A stretch of DNA of 64,000 nucleotides from Anarhynchus alexandrinus (Eukaryota > Chordata > Aves > Charadriiformes > Charadriidae). Under the pieces are notes generated by a model that worked only from the letters and a program-made list of their open reading frames with translations, was not told where the DNA came from and did no database searches. How positions within the stretch are numbered: position 1 is the first letter of the stretch; every line of letters begins with the position of its first letter. The stretch is from positions 4,017,723 through 4,081,722 of the forward strand of contig VUYV01000044.1 in the NCBI GenBank assembly GCA_008711295.1. Direction: 5' to 3'. Made by a program: the position numbers and the translations under genes. Below, one piece after another: positions 47,201-60,506 of the stretch.

Positions 47201-50200
47201 CTTGATGCACAGAATCATAGCAATTGTGCTACACACACATGCAACAGCCGGGTGCAGTCTTGGGGTCTCCTTTATTTTGACCTTTATGTCTTAATTCCTT
47301 CTGAGATAAATTCAAGGTTTAACTTGGAACTTCCTGAGCATCCAGCCATGGAGAATACAACATATTGTTGTTAGGCCTATGTGCCTGCATCTGAGGATGT
47401 GGTTTGGTATTCAGAGGCTGCTGAATTAAGTTCTCAGAATTAAATTATGTTGAAGAATATTTCCTCTCCCTCATTGCTCTGGGACTTAAAGATCTTACAC
47501 GTTTTGGGATGTGGAAGTGGAATGTTGCCTGGAAGTTTTGATTTTTACACTTGTCTCTCATTGCTTTTGTGGTGTTGGCTCCTGGGAATGTGAATAGGAA
47601 ATCACCACATGATTTACTCAGTTCTGTTTAGTGCAGTGGTGTTACTAGAGAAGAAACCCTGCAAATGCTTCATTTTTCCATAAAATGAATTTTGACAAGT
47701 GCCCAGAAATATGTCTCAAACTTTAACCTTCCATTTGTAGGCAAAGATAGATAACAGCAATAGAGATAAAAATGAGATGGTGACTTTGAGCAACATGACA
47801 AGAGATTATAAATCTTAGGACTGGCCTTGTACTGCACAGAAGATTGCAGTCTTAATTAAAAAGTTTTTGAGTGGCTCTCTAAGCGAGCCGATGACTCTTA
47901 CAGTTCTTGTGCATCAAGATATTTACCTGGGAAGCCCAGTCAGTCTGTCCTGTGCCTGAATGAACTCTAAATGAGGCAGACAGTTATATAGTCTGAACAT
48001 ATATATCACAGGGGACACTTACGGAGCTTTAGTTTAAGACCAACTATTTCACTCAATGGGGAAGTTAAGCCCACGTTTCCCACAGCCTGAGAGGGTGGTC
48101 CCAGCACGGTGGGGCACCCTGTCCTGCCTGTTGAAGTGCTGCCTCGCCACAGCAAAGCAGTTGCGAAAGCCTTGAAAAACCAGTGAGAGCTTGACTGTGT
48201 AGCCTGTGATTTGGGCATTTAGCGGTGGTGGGGGAGGCTGAAATTTTGGCTCCTGCTCCCTGGGGTGCTAATGGATTTTGTGGCACAGTCTCAGGCTAAA
48301 ATAAATAAATCCTTTTTCTTTGGAGTTGGGTAGTAGCAACTAACATTTGTCCTATAAGGAGGTTGCCTGAACCATGATATATTTTGCGGTAGGGCTGACT
48401 TTACTTACTGGGAACAAGCTTATTGAAAAATCAAAACAAGGCTTTATTTTCCCTATCGTTCTTGTCAAAAAAGCTAAGAGGAGATTTAGAAATGTTCCAT
48501 AAGTAATTGCTGAGAAACTTTAAGCACTTTAGAGTGCAGAGTAATTATAGCACAAGGCTGTTCATTTTTCACGTAACGTATTGTGATATTGTAGTTCTAA
48601 TGAACCCAATAGAAGTTTTATTTTTTCCTTAAAATGATCAGGATTGCAGATGCTGCATTCTCAAAACCTATCCTTTGCAGGCAGAAGTTTACTTTGTAGG
48701 TGAGGGGGATAGTAGGAGTTTTATCCCCACCCACTCTTTTCCAGAGTAGCAACATTCGGGGCAGAACACACATTTTTTCAATCACACACTCTGGTTCCAG
48801 AAATGTGCAGTGCCCTGTTTAGGACAGACCTCAATTCTCTCCTGTTTTGGGACTCCATTGAAAAATGAAGTAGTACCTGTTTGGGATAGAATCAACTCTA
48901 TGTGCCATAACACATTTAAAAAAAACTTTAATGCATACATTTTTCATGGAAAACAAAATAAAGTACGATCGCAGTGAATGCTTTTTTCCTCTGAGTGCAG
49001 AAGCGAGAGGCAACCTTTGATATCACATGCGATTAACTTTCCTTTACCTTATTTGTATGTTTGATCTTATACTGATTAAAAATGCTTTTTTTTTAAAGGG
49101 GGAAATATTTTGACTGGCTCTGCTTGGAGAAATGTGCTTTGGAGCCTATGGTAAAGATGAAGTGAACTAACTTGACACATCCCCCAAATGTCACCCTGAG
49201 ATCTTTAACAGAGCTTTAACACCCTGAGAGCTCCAACAGAGCTGAGAAATAAGTGAAGGAGAAAATAGCGTGAGATTAACATACTGGTTATTTTACACCC
49301 TAATACTTTGTGGCACTGATGACTACCTTGTGCTGTGGAGCCGAACACTGCAGGTTTGAGACAAGACAAGCAGTTTTACTGCTCTCCAGATGGATTTTAG
49401 CTAGTGACAGAACTAGTCCTGTGTAGATAGCGAGGCGTCAGTTGGAATGAACTTTTGCATTAGTGTCCTTGTGCTCTTAAACATCCTTTTCTTTCAAGAA
49501 GCTATCTTGCCCATAGTGTATAACATAGGTGCATGTAAGGCTGCATTGGACTGTGGTGGCTTAGCATTCCATGACTTTTCATGCTTCTGTTTTGCTACTG
49601 TGTATATTAATTTCTATACAAAACCCAAAGAGCACACTAGTTTGCTATTAGTTTATTACTTTTTTTTTTTCTGAGAATCACCCCATGTGGTTGTTTCCTC
49701 ATTACATCTTTCTTGTTTTGAGACTGCCAATGGAGTCCAACATTTTTGTAATGGATTGTTGTGTTTGAAGAACTTATTAAGACCTAATTATGCATAAATC
49801 AGCTCAAGTAAATATAGGTAAGTTTTAAACTAATTTGCAAGCTTATTACAAGCAGCCTAAGTAGCTTTTGTGGGGGGTTGAGGGAAGGTTTAACATCTGG
49901 TGCTGGACCTCAGCACTCAGCTGTGGTGTTCATCTTAAATTGGCTAGTTTGGACCTCCTCACCCATCTTGTTGCCATACCTTCTGACTATAATTAATTTG
50001 TACTGCTGCTATGTAGCTATGGTATCCTTTTCTGGGTTTGCTTGTGTAGGTTTTAGAAAACTCAGTGGTCTTCCTAAATTAAAGGCACTCTCTGAACTAT
50101 TACAATCTCAAAAGCTGTCTGTAAAGCGGTGCTTCCCTTAAAGACTCAATTTGTAGAACCAGCCTCATCCTCCTTGATAATTTTCTTCTCTTCCACTAAG

Positions 50201-51219
50201 CTGTCAGGCCCCAACAAAATCAAACCAAAAGCCATTTCAGAGTTTTGGAAATGAATACCTTAACTTCGCTGTTTCCTGTCTTTCCATTATGTACTGTAAG
50301 AATACACGTAGCATGACTTTAGACATTTGTTTCTGGCAGGACAATTGTTGCAGCAAGGAGAAATAATGACTTGGAAGATCTAATTATGTACAGTGTTTAG
50401 AGAAAAAGTCAGTTTTTCTCAGGATCCTTATGTGCAGTGGACTGATACAGAAGTGCAATTCCTCCTAAGTGTAAAGTTCAGTAAAGTTCAGCTTAAGTTC
50501 TTTTTGTAGATCTGGAAGTACTATGGCTATGGCAGAAGCAGTTAACATGAGTTTGAGATGTGGTGGAACTATTAATAGTTTGGAATGTAATAGACATGCT
50601 AGTATTAAGGAAGGAATAAAATACAGAAATTCAAATTATCTTCTGTGGGATGAATTAATGTCAGATATTATGAGTCTGTGTTCAATGATAAAGAAACTTT
50701 AATTTAATCAGATGATAAATTATCTATTGAATTCTTGGATACTTTAAGTATTGCCTGATTTCTCTTTTTTAAAAATTATTATTATTTTGCTTATTACAGC
50801 AGTAACATTCTACTTTGCAAAGTGTGCAATCTCAAATAGAAGATATGATGAATAAAAACTTAGCATTGTGTTTTACCACTTTGGCCCTCTCAGTGCTGGG
50901 TATTAAATGCAGTGAGTTCAGACCCATAAATAAACCGTCTGGTATGGTCACTTTGTATTTTTGCATTGTGAGTTTGAACAGTGATTGTCACAGTTACATG
51001 GAAATACCACATTAAAAATTCTAAGTTTTACTTTGACATGGAAATGAAGATGGCCATTTTAGCTCCTTGAAGAATAGTAAAAAGTTTTGGTACTGTATTG
51101 TTTAAAAACACCTTTTTAGATCGCACCAGTCTGAGCAAATGTAAATTGCTCAGCTGATAGGTGCAATTCAGTTGTGAACTGTAATTAAGCTGAGTATTTC
51201 CAAAGGTGGAGACCTTACA
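44266..51219. other. Non-coding stretch with unidentified GC-richer segments
   Basis: No exon is supported. Segments at about 45790-46090 and 48010-48290 are richer in GC than their neighbours and may be eroded repeats or old unique sequence; I cannot name them. A/C-rich low complexity lies at 46840-46880. A minor 10-bp duplication TAAAGTTCAG sits near 50472. Confidence 0.5.
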
Positions 51220-51690
51220 AAACCTGGTTACCAGTCACAGTGTTTGACCCTTCTTACTGTGAAGAATTTGTTCCTTACTTATAATTGGACTTTTTCTTGG
51301 TGCAACTTGTGCTTTTATTGCCTTTTTTGTTTTTACTTCTTGTCTGGCTCCGTCTCCTCCTAACCATGCACCAAGTGGTAGAAGGCATTGGTTCGATCCT
51401 TCTCTGTTGTCCTTAACCTTCGTTTTCCTGAGGCTGAACAAGCTCAGCTCATGCAGGTTCCCCTCACAAGCTGTGTGCTCCTGAGCCACCCGCTGAACAG
51501 CATCCCTGACCCCCCCTCATACCCACCCCATTGGTGCACTTGTTTACTCGCTGAGAGTGTCTAATCCCATCATCCAGGCCCTAATGAAGATATAAACTGG
51601 TATCACTCCCAGTATCAGCACCACTAGTACCTGGCTGCAAGCTGTGTTTTGATCTCACTTGCCCACCACCACTGCTTTTTGGGAAGACTT
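51220..51690 (-). mobile_element. Ancient CR1 LINE fragment
   Basis: It is diverged but keeps the CR1 order in antisense. Near 51258-51285 is TACTGTGAAGAATTTGTTCC, and near 51298-51310 is TTGGTGCAACTTGTG. At 51428-51446 is CTGAGGCTGAACAAGCTCAG, and at 51486-51510 is GAGCCACCCGCTGAACAGC. From 51565 the order is ATCCAGGCCCTAATGAAGAT, then CCCAGTATC and ACCACTAGTACCTGGCTGCA. These match the CR1 blocks for FFT, LFSLSRLSS-like and LDD-type codons in reverse. It is much older than the copies at 20.7, 33.2 and 43.8 kb. The minus-strand open frame at 51235-51489 is a remnant, not a gene. Confidence 0.85.
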
Positions 51691-54600
51691 GATCTAGAAA
51701 TCTTTTAGTTTTCAGCCTAAACATTAATAATAACATTATGCACTTTTGTGTCAACATTAAGGTGTAGTTTTAAAAATAGTTGATTGACTTCATTCATGTT
51801 TAATCTGTTGTAGTTAAAGAGAGAAAGTGCTATCCAGTTCATTTTTTCTTCTGCTAGAACAAGAGAGTAAAACTGGTTTTGAACCAAGTTAGAAAACAGA
51901 CTATTGGGTTCCCTAGACAGTCTTCTCTGACTCTGCGTGAATGAATCCTCCTATGATATATCTGATCACAATTCCAGATGATCTTGCACCAATATCTTGC
52001 ACAAAATGTTGTTTGTACTTATCTCAATTGCAGTTACCTCTCTGGCATGCAGAGGCAATGCTTGCTCTGTTCATTGTGTAGCCAGAAATCACCTCTGATT
52101 AATAGTCCTAGATTTTCTCCTCTTTATTTTTTTTTTTTTTTGTCAAATACTCTCCAATGGCAGTTAGGACTTTTTAAATATCACAAGAAACAGGTAAATC
52201 CTACCCATAACCTCAGTATTAGTATTGCTTGAATAGTTTATTCAATGAGTACTCTGACTAGCTCCTATAAATGCACACCATGTCGTATTATTTTAAGAAA
52301 ATACCTAAGTGAGAAGGTTCATAGAGCTGTTAAATATTATATTCCTAATTCAGTTCTTGTAATGATGCCATATTGTGAAAATTGCAAATAAAATGACTGA
52401 ACTTACAGTAGATAAAGCTAGGCTAGATCAGTTCCAGCCCTGAGAGGATAGCTCAGTGAGAATTTTTGAGGTATAATTAAAAATGCAAATTTTAAATTAT
52501 ACAACATTGTTTTGTGTGGTATACCAGGCTAGAAGGAACACTTCTGTATGGTGGGTTTGTTTCTTAAATGTTTAATTAAATATTATCAGGCTGAAGATTA
52601 CATTATTCCCACAAAAGGTTCTCTGGATGGCTGTTTTACAAAAAGCAAACAGTATTTAAGAGAAAATCAAATTGTAGCTGTTACTATGATTCCCTGATGG
52701 TTTTCTATGTAGATGAACCCTAAAAACACATACGATAGCTGAGTTGCTAGGGGCATATGCTTAGAAAGAAATGAGGGGTGTTCTGTGCATGTTCAGAATT
52801 GCAGATCAGTTAATTGAGTGCTTCTGGCTACAGGCAGAGTATAGATGAGAATTTAAATAGAGTAATAGTGTAGTCTGCGACCAAGAAAGCATAAAGGTGG
52901 AGAAGCAAATCGCTGAGAAGCACACAACTCTTACTCATATCTCTGCATGCAGGAAGAAAAGATATAACCCAAGGCTGAGCAACAGCGTGTAGTTGATTTT
53001 TAAAAGTTTAATGCCAAAATGTATGAATGGTTTTTTCCTCTTTCTTCTTATTGCTGTTGTAGTGAATCTCAGTTTAGCTTTGTTTGCACCAAAGACAAAT
53101 TGCAGCAAATGTGAATTTTTTTTTAATGGGTGCATAACTTGGATAACTGCTTTAAGCCCTCAGTTGTTTTTAGTTTTTATCCTTGGTCAAACAGGTTTAA
53201 AATCCTGCTATGTTAGTGAGAACTGTTACTAAAAGCAGAATTTGTCTCTGCCTCCTTGTAGCTTGATTTGAATGTCTGGATCCGAACTTGCTCTTTCCAC
53301 TTCGGGTTTTTGTATGAACCCTACAGGTTATGGAGTTGCCTCCATTGTAAATTAAATTGAAAATCGGTGTAGCCTGCTTTAGAATAACCAACACACATTT
53401 TTAGTAGGTGAATGCTTTTTGTGATGAGCTAGGTGCTGATCCCAATCATGATGCTTCTTCAATCCCAATTAGAGCACTTCTTTTACACAAGAGAGAGAGA
53501 GACAATGACATACTGTGGTTTATTTATCAGGCCGCCTTCAATGGAGGCGGTGACTACTGCAACTTGGAAGGCCCAAGTTATTGGAAAATGTTATTGCGGC
53601 TTTGAAGTCTGAAATGCCAGATAGAGAATACAGTCTGCTGTAGAAGTTGTTCACTGATGTTTCTCAACAATGTGAAGCACAGACAGGGCTTTGGATAGTG
53701 GTCCCCGTGTGCAGAGCAGAGGTGTCTCCAATATACCAGTTACTGTTCTTTGTGCCTAATTCCCGTTATTGTTACAGGGCCAAGGGGTAGCGTCAAGTAG
53801 CACTCCATGGGTATTACTCTCATCAGTAACATACTAGTTTTAGCAAAAGCTCTATAAAATGCTTTGTGACAAAGATAAAACTACCAGTTTGCCAATTATC
53901 CCTTTGTGTTTTATAGGCTGAGTTCAAAAGTCTGCTTAAAAAAAAAGTAATAACAAAGGAATAAGAATCAACTCTGGTGAGCAGAAATAGTATAAGTGTG
54001 GTGGGTCATTTCCACTGTTTTCCATGTTTTGTGTTATTTTGAAAACTATGCAGCCATAAAGGATGGGCTGAATTGTTGGGCTGTCTTTCAAGCCAATGTC
54101 TCAAGGTGAGGCAATATCTCAGTTTTGTTGTCAGGACAAATCTACACTGAACTTGGGATAATTCTGGTTTTAGTGACATAGATGAAAATGAAAAAAAGCT
54201 GACAATCAAGTTTGACTTGCTAGAAATTGTGCTCAGTCATGGGTTTCTGCTTCATTTCAACTATTTCTTGTTCTGCACATGAGCCTGGGATTTAGAATTC
54301 TGCTTAAGACTCATAGTCATTAGAAGTTAATATCGAAGAGTTGTATGGAAAATGCTCATTTTTATAAAAAATATTAGCTTTTAGACTGATACATTATGTG
54401 ATCGCACATAATCATGTTTTGCATGCCTTCATCTGTTTTTATTATCATTATTACATTGCCTAAGAAAAGGGAGAAAAATATGTACCAAATGCTGCACAAA
54501 CACAGAATACAAGTCTTTTTACTAGATGCCGACTAAGTCTTCTTTTGGGAGGTGTCTGAGTATAAGATTGAAGGTGATGCAGGAAAACAGTTTGCCTGGA

Positions 54601-55302
54601 TTGGCATCACATTCTGTAGTCGTAAGAGACTAAAGTTATCCAGATAAAATTTAAATATAAGCCTGGTATGAGAAGTTCTAGTTGGCATCAAAAGGACTCC
54701 GTTTTGAGGATGCGGTAAGACCTTACCCATAAATCTTTCAGGCTTAAATAAAATCACACTTTTATGCACATTAAAATATGTTTCAAATACGGAAAATAAT
54801 TTCCTTTGTTTTTATTTGCCCAATGTAAGTTTTTCACTTAGTAAACTAGTCTACGAGAGCCTTTTAGCCAGTTTTAGCAACTGAAATCCCTGCAGAATTT
54901 CAGAAAAAGATAAAAGCTACCCTTCTCCACCCTAAAACAAAACAAGGTATTTTTATACAGTGTTTCTGTCAAATCAGCCTGTATTTTCTGAGATTTTTAT
55001 TTATTTTTCTTTTCAAAGTCTGTGTAGATATATCAGTGGAAATGCCTGGATGGTTCTTTTTGAGCTGCAGTGATTAAAGGTCATTTCATCTTCTCCTCTG
55101 CTGCCAAGCAGAATACAGTCACATGCCTGCTTTCTTATTATAGATCATAATAGAGGTTCAAATAGTTAAGTTTTGTGACCACCTCTAAAAAAAGCTTTGA
55201 AATTTTATTTATGTGGTTTTTTTCTTTCCTAGCTATATCTGAGTCATAAATTACATGTGCAGTAACAATATTGCTTTAGGGTCTTTTCTTCCAAGAATTC
55301 AG
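51691..55302. other. Non-coding stretch, nothing recognised
   Basis: It is AT-rich, with a T run near 52125-52141. No exon or named repeat is recognised. The frame at 53408-53605 has no family likeness. Confidence 0.6.
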
Positions 55303-55415
55303 AATGCTCTTTACAAAGTCAGTTAATGGCATGTTATATACCTTGCATACAGGTGAGATGACTTACCTGAACCAAGTCACAATGTAAATGACAGGGCTGA
55401 TGAATGACCACAGGT
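55303..55415 (-). repeat. MIR/L2-type relic
   Basis: Plus-strand blocks AATGCTCTTTACAAAG, AGGTGAGATGACTTACCTGA (55351-55370), CCAAGTCAC (55372-55380) and GACAGGGCTGATGAATGACC follow the familiar reverse MIR/L2 pattern. That pattern is GCTTTACA, GAGGTTAAGTGACTTGCCC, AAGGTCACA, then GGCAGAGCTGGGATTTGAACC. It is strongly diverged. MIR and L2 share this segment's look, so the family is uncertain. Confidence 0.55.
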
Positions 55416-58400
55416 ATGAAGACACTTAATTCCCTTTTCCTTGGAAACTGTACTCGCCGATATGTCTGCATTTTTTATTCTTTCACTCAAATGTAACAGC
55501 ACCAAAAAATAGTATGTTTGTGACTGATTTTCAACCTGCACACTATAGACAAGGACACTGCACCCTAAAGAGGTGTATTAAGAGGTGTGGACAGATGTAG
55601 TTGGTCTGACCCATGGGTAAAATCAGGTCCTCGTGGACCTGAAGCAATCAAAGAAACATACAGTCCAGTGCCAAGTAAGCAGATGATCCTGAGGAGGATA
55701 TAACTGATGGGTGGAAACCGCATGTCCTCTCTTGGCCCTGCATCGGATCTATATCAGACCAGTGCCTTGCTAATCTAGACAGAAAAAATATTCCCTTAAA
55801 TAATTACATTATGGGAAATAGTCTTATTTTCATATTACTTTATAATGAATTCTGAATTAGAAAAATAATATATTTAATGTGTGTAGTGTTCAGATAAATA
55901 GAGTAGTTGCTATTTTTATGTTACAATGTTAGGGTAAGGTTGGTTTCAGGTTTCTTTATAGTCTTTTCCTGCCTCTCTGTGGGAATAATTTTCTTTTTTA
56001 AATTTGAAGAAGTTTTAATGCAAGAAGTGTTGGTAGGCAGAGTCTGCTGCTATGTGAATACAAACATACGATTTAATCTGCATGTCCAACTACTAATTTA
56101 ACCAAGGAAAATAATGCTGCTGTTCTAAAATAACTTTGTTGCCTGATCAGATTACACCTTAGAGCCATCCATCTCTTGCCTCTTTTTAGAAAAATACTGA
56201 AGTACTGTTCCTTTCCTGTATTTACACCAGCAAAAACAAAACCGAAAATGTGACAGGGCACAGAAGATCCATCTTTTCCTGGAGCAGAGTGCTCTGCTGT
56301 TGCAGGTACTGAAAAGACCAAAGCACAATTGTTTGGTTGTTATTCTTTGCTGTGTTTTGGAGAAGAGAGCACTACCAGATGATGAATGGAGTTTGGAAAA
56401 AAGGACCTCTAAGTATCCCTTTTTCCCTTAAATCACAGGACTGAACTGAAAGGGAATTACTCACAAAACCAAAAGCGGTTGTTCATTTAAATCTATTGGA
56501 TGAATTTATAAGCAATAGTTATACTGCAGCTCATTAGCAAGGCTCTGTTCAGCACATTTTACTTTTATTAAGTAATCAGACAAAAACTGGGAACAGAGCT
56601 GGATAGGAGGTTTAATGGCCTGGTCTTATCCCCCTAGCCAAAAGAAAATCTTTCAGGTTAATGCTGTCTGGTTTGAATATATTACTTGTGTAAGCTGTTC
56701 AAGCTTCACTGAAGTTAGTGGATATAGCTCAAATTTTTACAGTTTGCTGTCTGGCTGTGTAAGTTTGGTACTTGACCCTTGTTTGAAGAGAGATTCAAAG
56801 ACAAAATACAGTGTTCAGAATTCCCGCTCCCTCCCCCCTCCAGCATCATCTTGGGGACGTGCTCCTCAAATGTGCACAGTCTACCTTCATCACAGAAAGC
56901 TTTTAATTGCAAGATGCTTTCATGTACTGGAAATCTTGTGTCTTTCTAGCTACTTACAGCAAGACTTGATCTGACTGTTGGTGAGCTGCTGTGAGCTGCC
57001 TTTCTGGAGCATCGTCAGTAGTTAGCGTACTGCCATTGTACGAGTGATATTTCCGTAACTCATGATAATTTGACATATCATATAAAAAACACTTTACGAA
57101 TTTGTGTTTACATCCCTTAGCACTGTGGTGAACTGGGACTGGCACACCTGTCAGCATCTTCTCCTCTGCTCTGTCTTTTTACTTCAGAACACTAGAAAAA
57201 GGACTGAATGGGAATCATGTTTGGTGTTTTGTATTTTTCTGAGGAAATGGATGGAAGGAGAGTGAGTTGACATGAGTAGCAGGTTTCTGGGGTAGGGAAG
57301 AATAATGAAATAACTCTTTACTTTTCAGAAGTTTATTGGAATGGAGGATTGGATGGTACTGGGACTAGTAACGAACATATTTCCAGTACATTAATGGATC
57401 AAGAGATGGCATTTCAAACAGTACACGTTGCCTCTTGAAGTACTTTTCTCCATTACAGCCAATTCCCATATTCTGCTTATACAAAAGGCTTCTCCCTGCA
57501 GAAGAGCATCTTGGTGAAGCCTGTCACTGCTGCTGACTTGCTGAGACCCTCCTGGGGATAAAGTGGGTGACATGGAAGGCAGACAGGGTGGCCAGGACAG
57601 ATGCTGTCTGGCTAATAGAGACAATGTCCCCATCTGTTAGGAGGATTTCCTGCAGTTCTGAATGCTTGGTCCCCACATCCTCAAATACTCAACAGATGGT
57701 GGGTTACAAATCTGTAAATCACTTTGAAGTTTGGATGGAAAAATGCAAAAAGCATTATTTCCTGAAATATGCAATTGTTGCTAACTCATTGAGGGGTCTT
57801 ACTGAACTCTGCAACTTCCATTTTCTGTGAGCAGAATTTTTTTTTTTGCTTGTGTTTCCCAGTCAGTTCTAAGAGTAAATGGTACAGAATAAGAACAATA
57901 TTCTGCAAGCACGGCCACCATATGAAAAGTTATTATGTGCCAATAGGTGCCACCTCTCCACAGATGTGCACAGCTATTTTCTGTTCTAAAGGTAGAGGAA
58001 TAAGGCCATTATTTTTCCAAATACCAGTACCTGGTAATCATAGGTAAAGACTGTCTCTTTTCTTCTTGCAAGTCTCTCAGACATCACAACAGGCATAGAC
58101 TTAAGCCGAAGGCATCTGAACCTTACTCTCAGTATGTTGACAGTGAACAGCAGCGAAGGAAAGAAACCTTTGGAAAAAGATGTGCCGGGAAAAATATTTA
58201 TCTCTATGATAAGAACTGCAATTGTGGTGTCCTTGGAGATCAGAAAGAAACGTGCATGGTAAACTACAAATGAAGAGGAAAAAATTCATTCAATCTTCTG
58301 GAGGTTAGACTTGCAGCTCGAGGTAGCAGAAGTGTCCAGCCTACAGTCTGAAGATTTTTGGGTATGGGGTGGTAGGGTGTTATGCTGGAAGGGAAAACTT

Positions 58401-60430
58401 CACAGAAATGCAATATATATATTTTTTTTTTTTTAATGGAAAATTGATATGGGGAAGAGGGTGTGATCACATCTTCATTTTGTATTTTCGTATTTTAGAA
58501 TAAGTTTTCAATTTTTTTAAGTTTAAAACATACTATATGCATATGTAAAACACAGTATTACAAAGTATCTTTCCCTTTTAAAGAAATATTTTTTCTTATT
58601 TATTATTTTTCATTTCCCCCCTCCCTTAAACATTTAAATCCCTCAATGGAAATTTTGAAATAACTTGGTTTTAAGTAAAGTCACTCCTTTATTCAATCAT
58701 GGTGAAGTTTCTTTGTAATGCGTGTGATACAGGGCTGACCATGCAAAAAATTAGCCGTAGACTTAAAGTACAAACTGTGTTATTGAAATGACTACAGAGA
58801 ATAGGTTAGGACACAGTGAGACTCATTAGCTTTGTCTTTTATCTTTCAAAGCCATATTGCAAAGCAACAGCTCCAGAAAAATAACTCTGGATGCAGATTT
58901 TTTTATAAACAAATATATCTTCTCTAGTCTTTTGGTCTCAAGTGCAAGACTGACTCCTGCTCAGTCCTTATCATTTTGATAAGCTTCGATGTTGAACATT
59001 TGTAGATCAGCAAGTCTGTAGTATGGACAGATGATGTGTTCAATAACTGCAGTATAATATTTTTTTTAGTCTTAATGGACAGTCTTAAAGCTTGAAATGC
59101 AAAGAGCCAAAGCACATTTTACTTGGTGAAGCAAACTGACTTATTTGAATAAATGAAGGTTTTCCTATGAGAATTTCCCCTGATATAACCTACAGCTCGG
59201 TGGTAATTAATGCTCAGAAAAATTCAGATAGCCGGTATTGGATTACGCTATGAAAGACATTGTCCAACTCTTTCAAAAAAGTGGGATATCTTAAAACAAT
59301 GTGGTACCAAGAATTAGGAAGGATTCTATTTTAAATCAGTATTTTCACCTACTGTGGGGAACCCTGTCTGAAAAGCTCTTTTCAAATTTTTGGGGAAAAA
59401 AAATGCAATTATTCTCTTTCCTTATTATTTATCACACCCAAAATTAACTTCAGTTCAGTATAGGAGTTAACCTTCTGCCTATGGAGAAAGTGAAGTATTT
59501 CATACCAATTAAAACCAGCACCAAAAAGAAACCCCCATACCCTTGCTGTCAGATGCAATTAGAGAAGACAGTGATTTAAACCAATTGTGAGCACAGGACC
59601 GTTTCAGGTATTCAATATGTTACCCCTCATAACTCAAACAGTCCTGGGTTGTAATTCCTCAAACTTTCAATCCAACTGAGAACTAGTACCATGATGGTTT
59701 GTATTTAGAGTTGATTGGTAGGCATTATTCTTATGTAAATTAGAAGTTGAAAGCAAGTTAGACAATGGAAAATTTGTCCTATGAAAGTGGTACTGTTTTG
59801 ATGAGGAGTTTGTTGCTCTACTGCAGATCTGTCTTAATAAAAAGTCATATCAATTTCATCCAGTTAGTTTTTCAGTTGACTTAACTGAGAGTGAAATTAG
59901 TGTTTTTTCTGTCTTTTTCTCTTATAAGTCTGGCTTTGCAAAAGCAGAAATATTTCCTGACACTCGGAGAGTGTCTGAAAGACTTTTAATAATCTTTGGT
60001 GGAATAACAATGGTGCAAAGCTTCTGAAAGAAAAGTCATTCTTCTGCGCTATCAGCCACACTGAGATTGTTTACTAAGGATGCTCAGACGTGATGGTATT
60101 TCTATGTTCTGTATATATCTCTTAAAGATATTAGTTTGTGCTTTGGAGCACTTGCTTGCTACTTCTGTCCTTCCAGGGCTGATAAGCTTGGTGGAATTTG
60201 ATAAATTATAAGAATTTTGCCTATGACATCCTGCTCTAGGACACAGTACAACAGGCTGGTATTTTCGACATTTTGCCTCAGAATCCCATCATGGTATTAA
60301 TTCAAAAAGTACTCTGTTTTACAGCAGGTATTATTTCCATAAACCTGCCAAGTTTGAATGGAATTCAGCTCAGGAGTGATTTAGGTTTAACAGCTAGAGA
60401 AGAAACAATGAAAAGGGAGAACCTTTAATG
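55416..60430. other. Non-coding stretch, nothing recognised
   Basis: 55540-55790 is unusually rich in TCAGACC/GGTCTGA-like words and may contain an old repeat, but I cannot identify it. An (AT)n-T14 tract is at 58413-58434. No exon is supported. Confidence 0.5.
58413..58434. repeat. (AT)n followed by T run
   Basis: ATATATATA passes into thirteen T. It is a simple repeat. Confidence 0.85.
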
Positions 60431-60506
60431 TTTGTGGGGATTTTTTTTTTGTTGTGTGGTGGGGTTTTTTTGTGGTTTTGTTTGTTTGCGTTTTTTTTTT
60501 TTTTTT
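60431..60506. repeat. T/G-rich low-complexity tract
   Basis: T runs of 7 to 16 are separated by short G-rich words (GTTGTGTGGTGGGG, GTGGTTTTG). Coding potential is nil and alignment through it will be unreliable. Confidence 0.85.

Noticed and set aside
51388..51397. GGTTCGATCC resembling a tRNA B box
   Set aside because: It is one base short of the B-box pattern, has no paired A box or cloverleaf, and lies inside the ancient CR1 fragment.
52428..52460. AGATCAGTTCCAGCCCTGAG as a CR1 tail
   Set aside because: It lacks the GGTCCCTTCC block and the ATTCTATG end.
55540..55790. Inverted GGTCTGACCC / ATCAGACC pair as an old LINE tail
   Set aside because: The words recall a sauropsid repeat, but neighbouring blocks do not follow in order.
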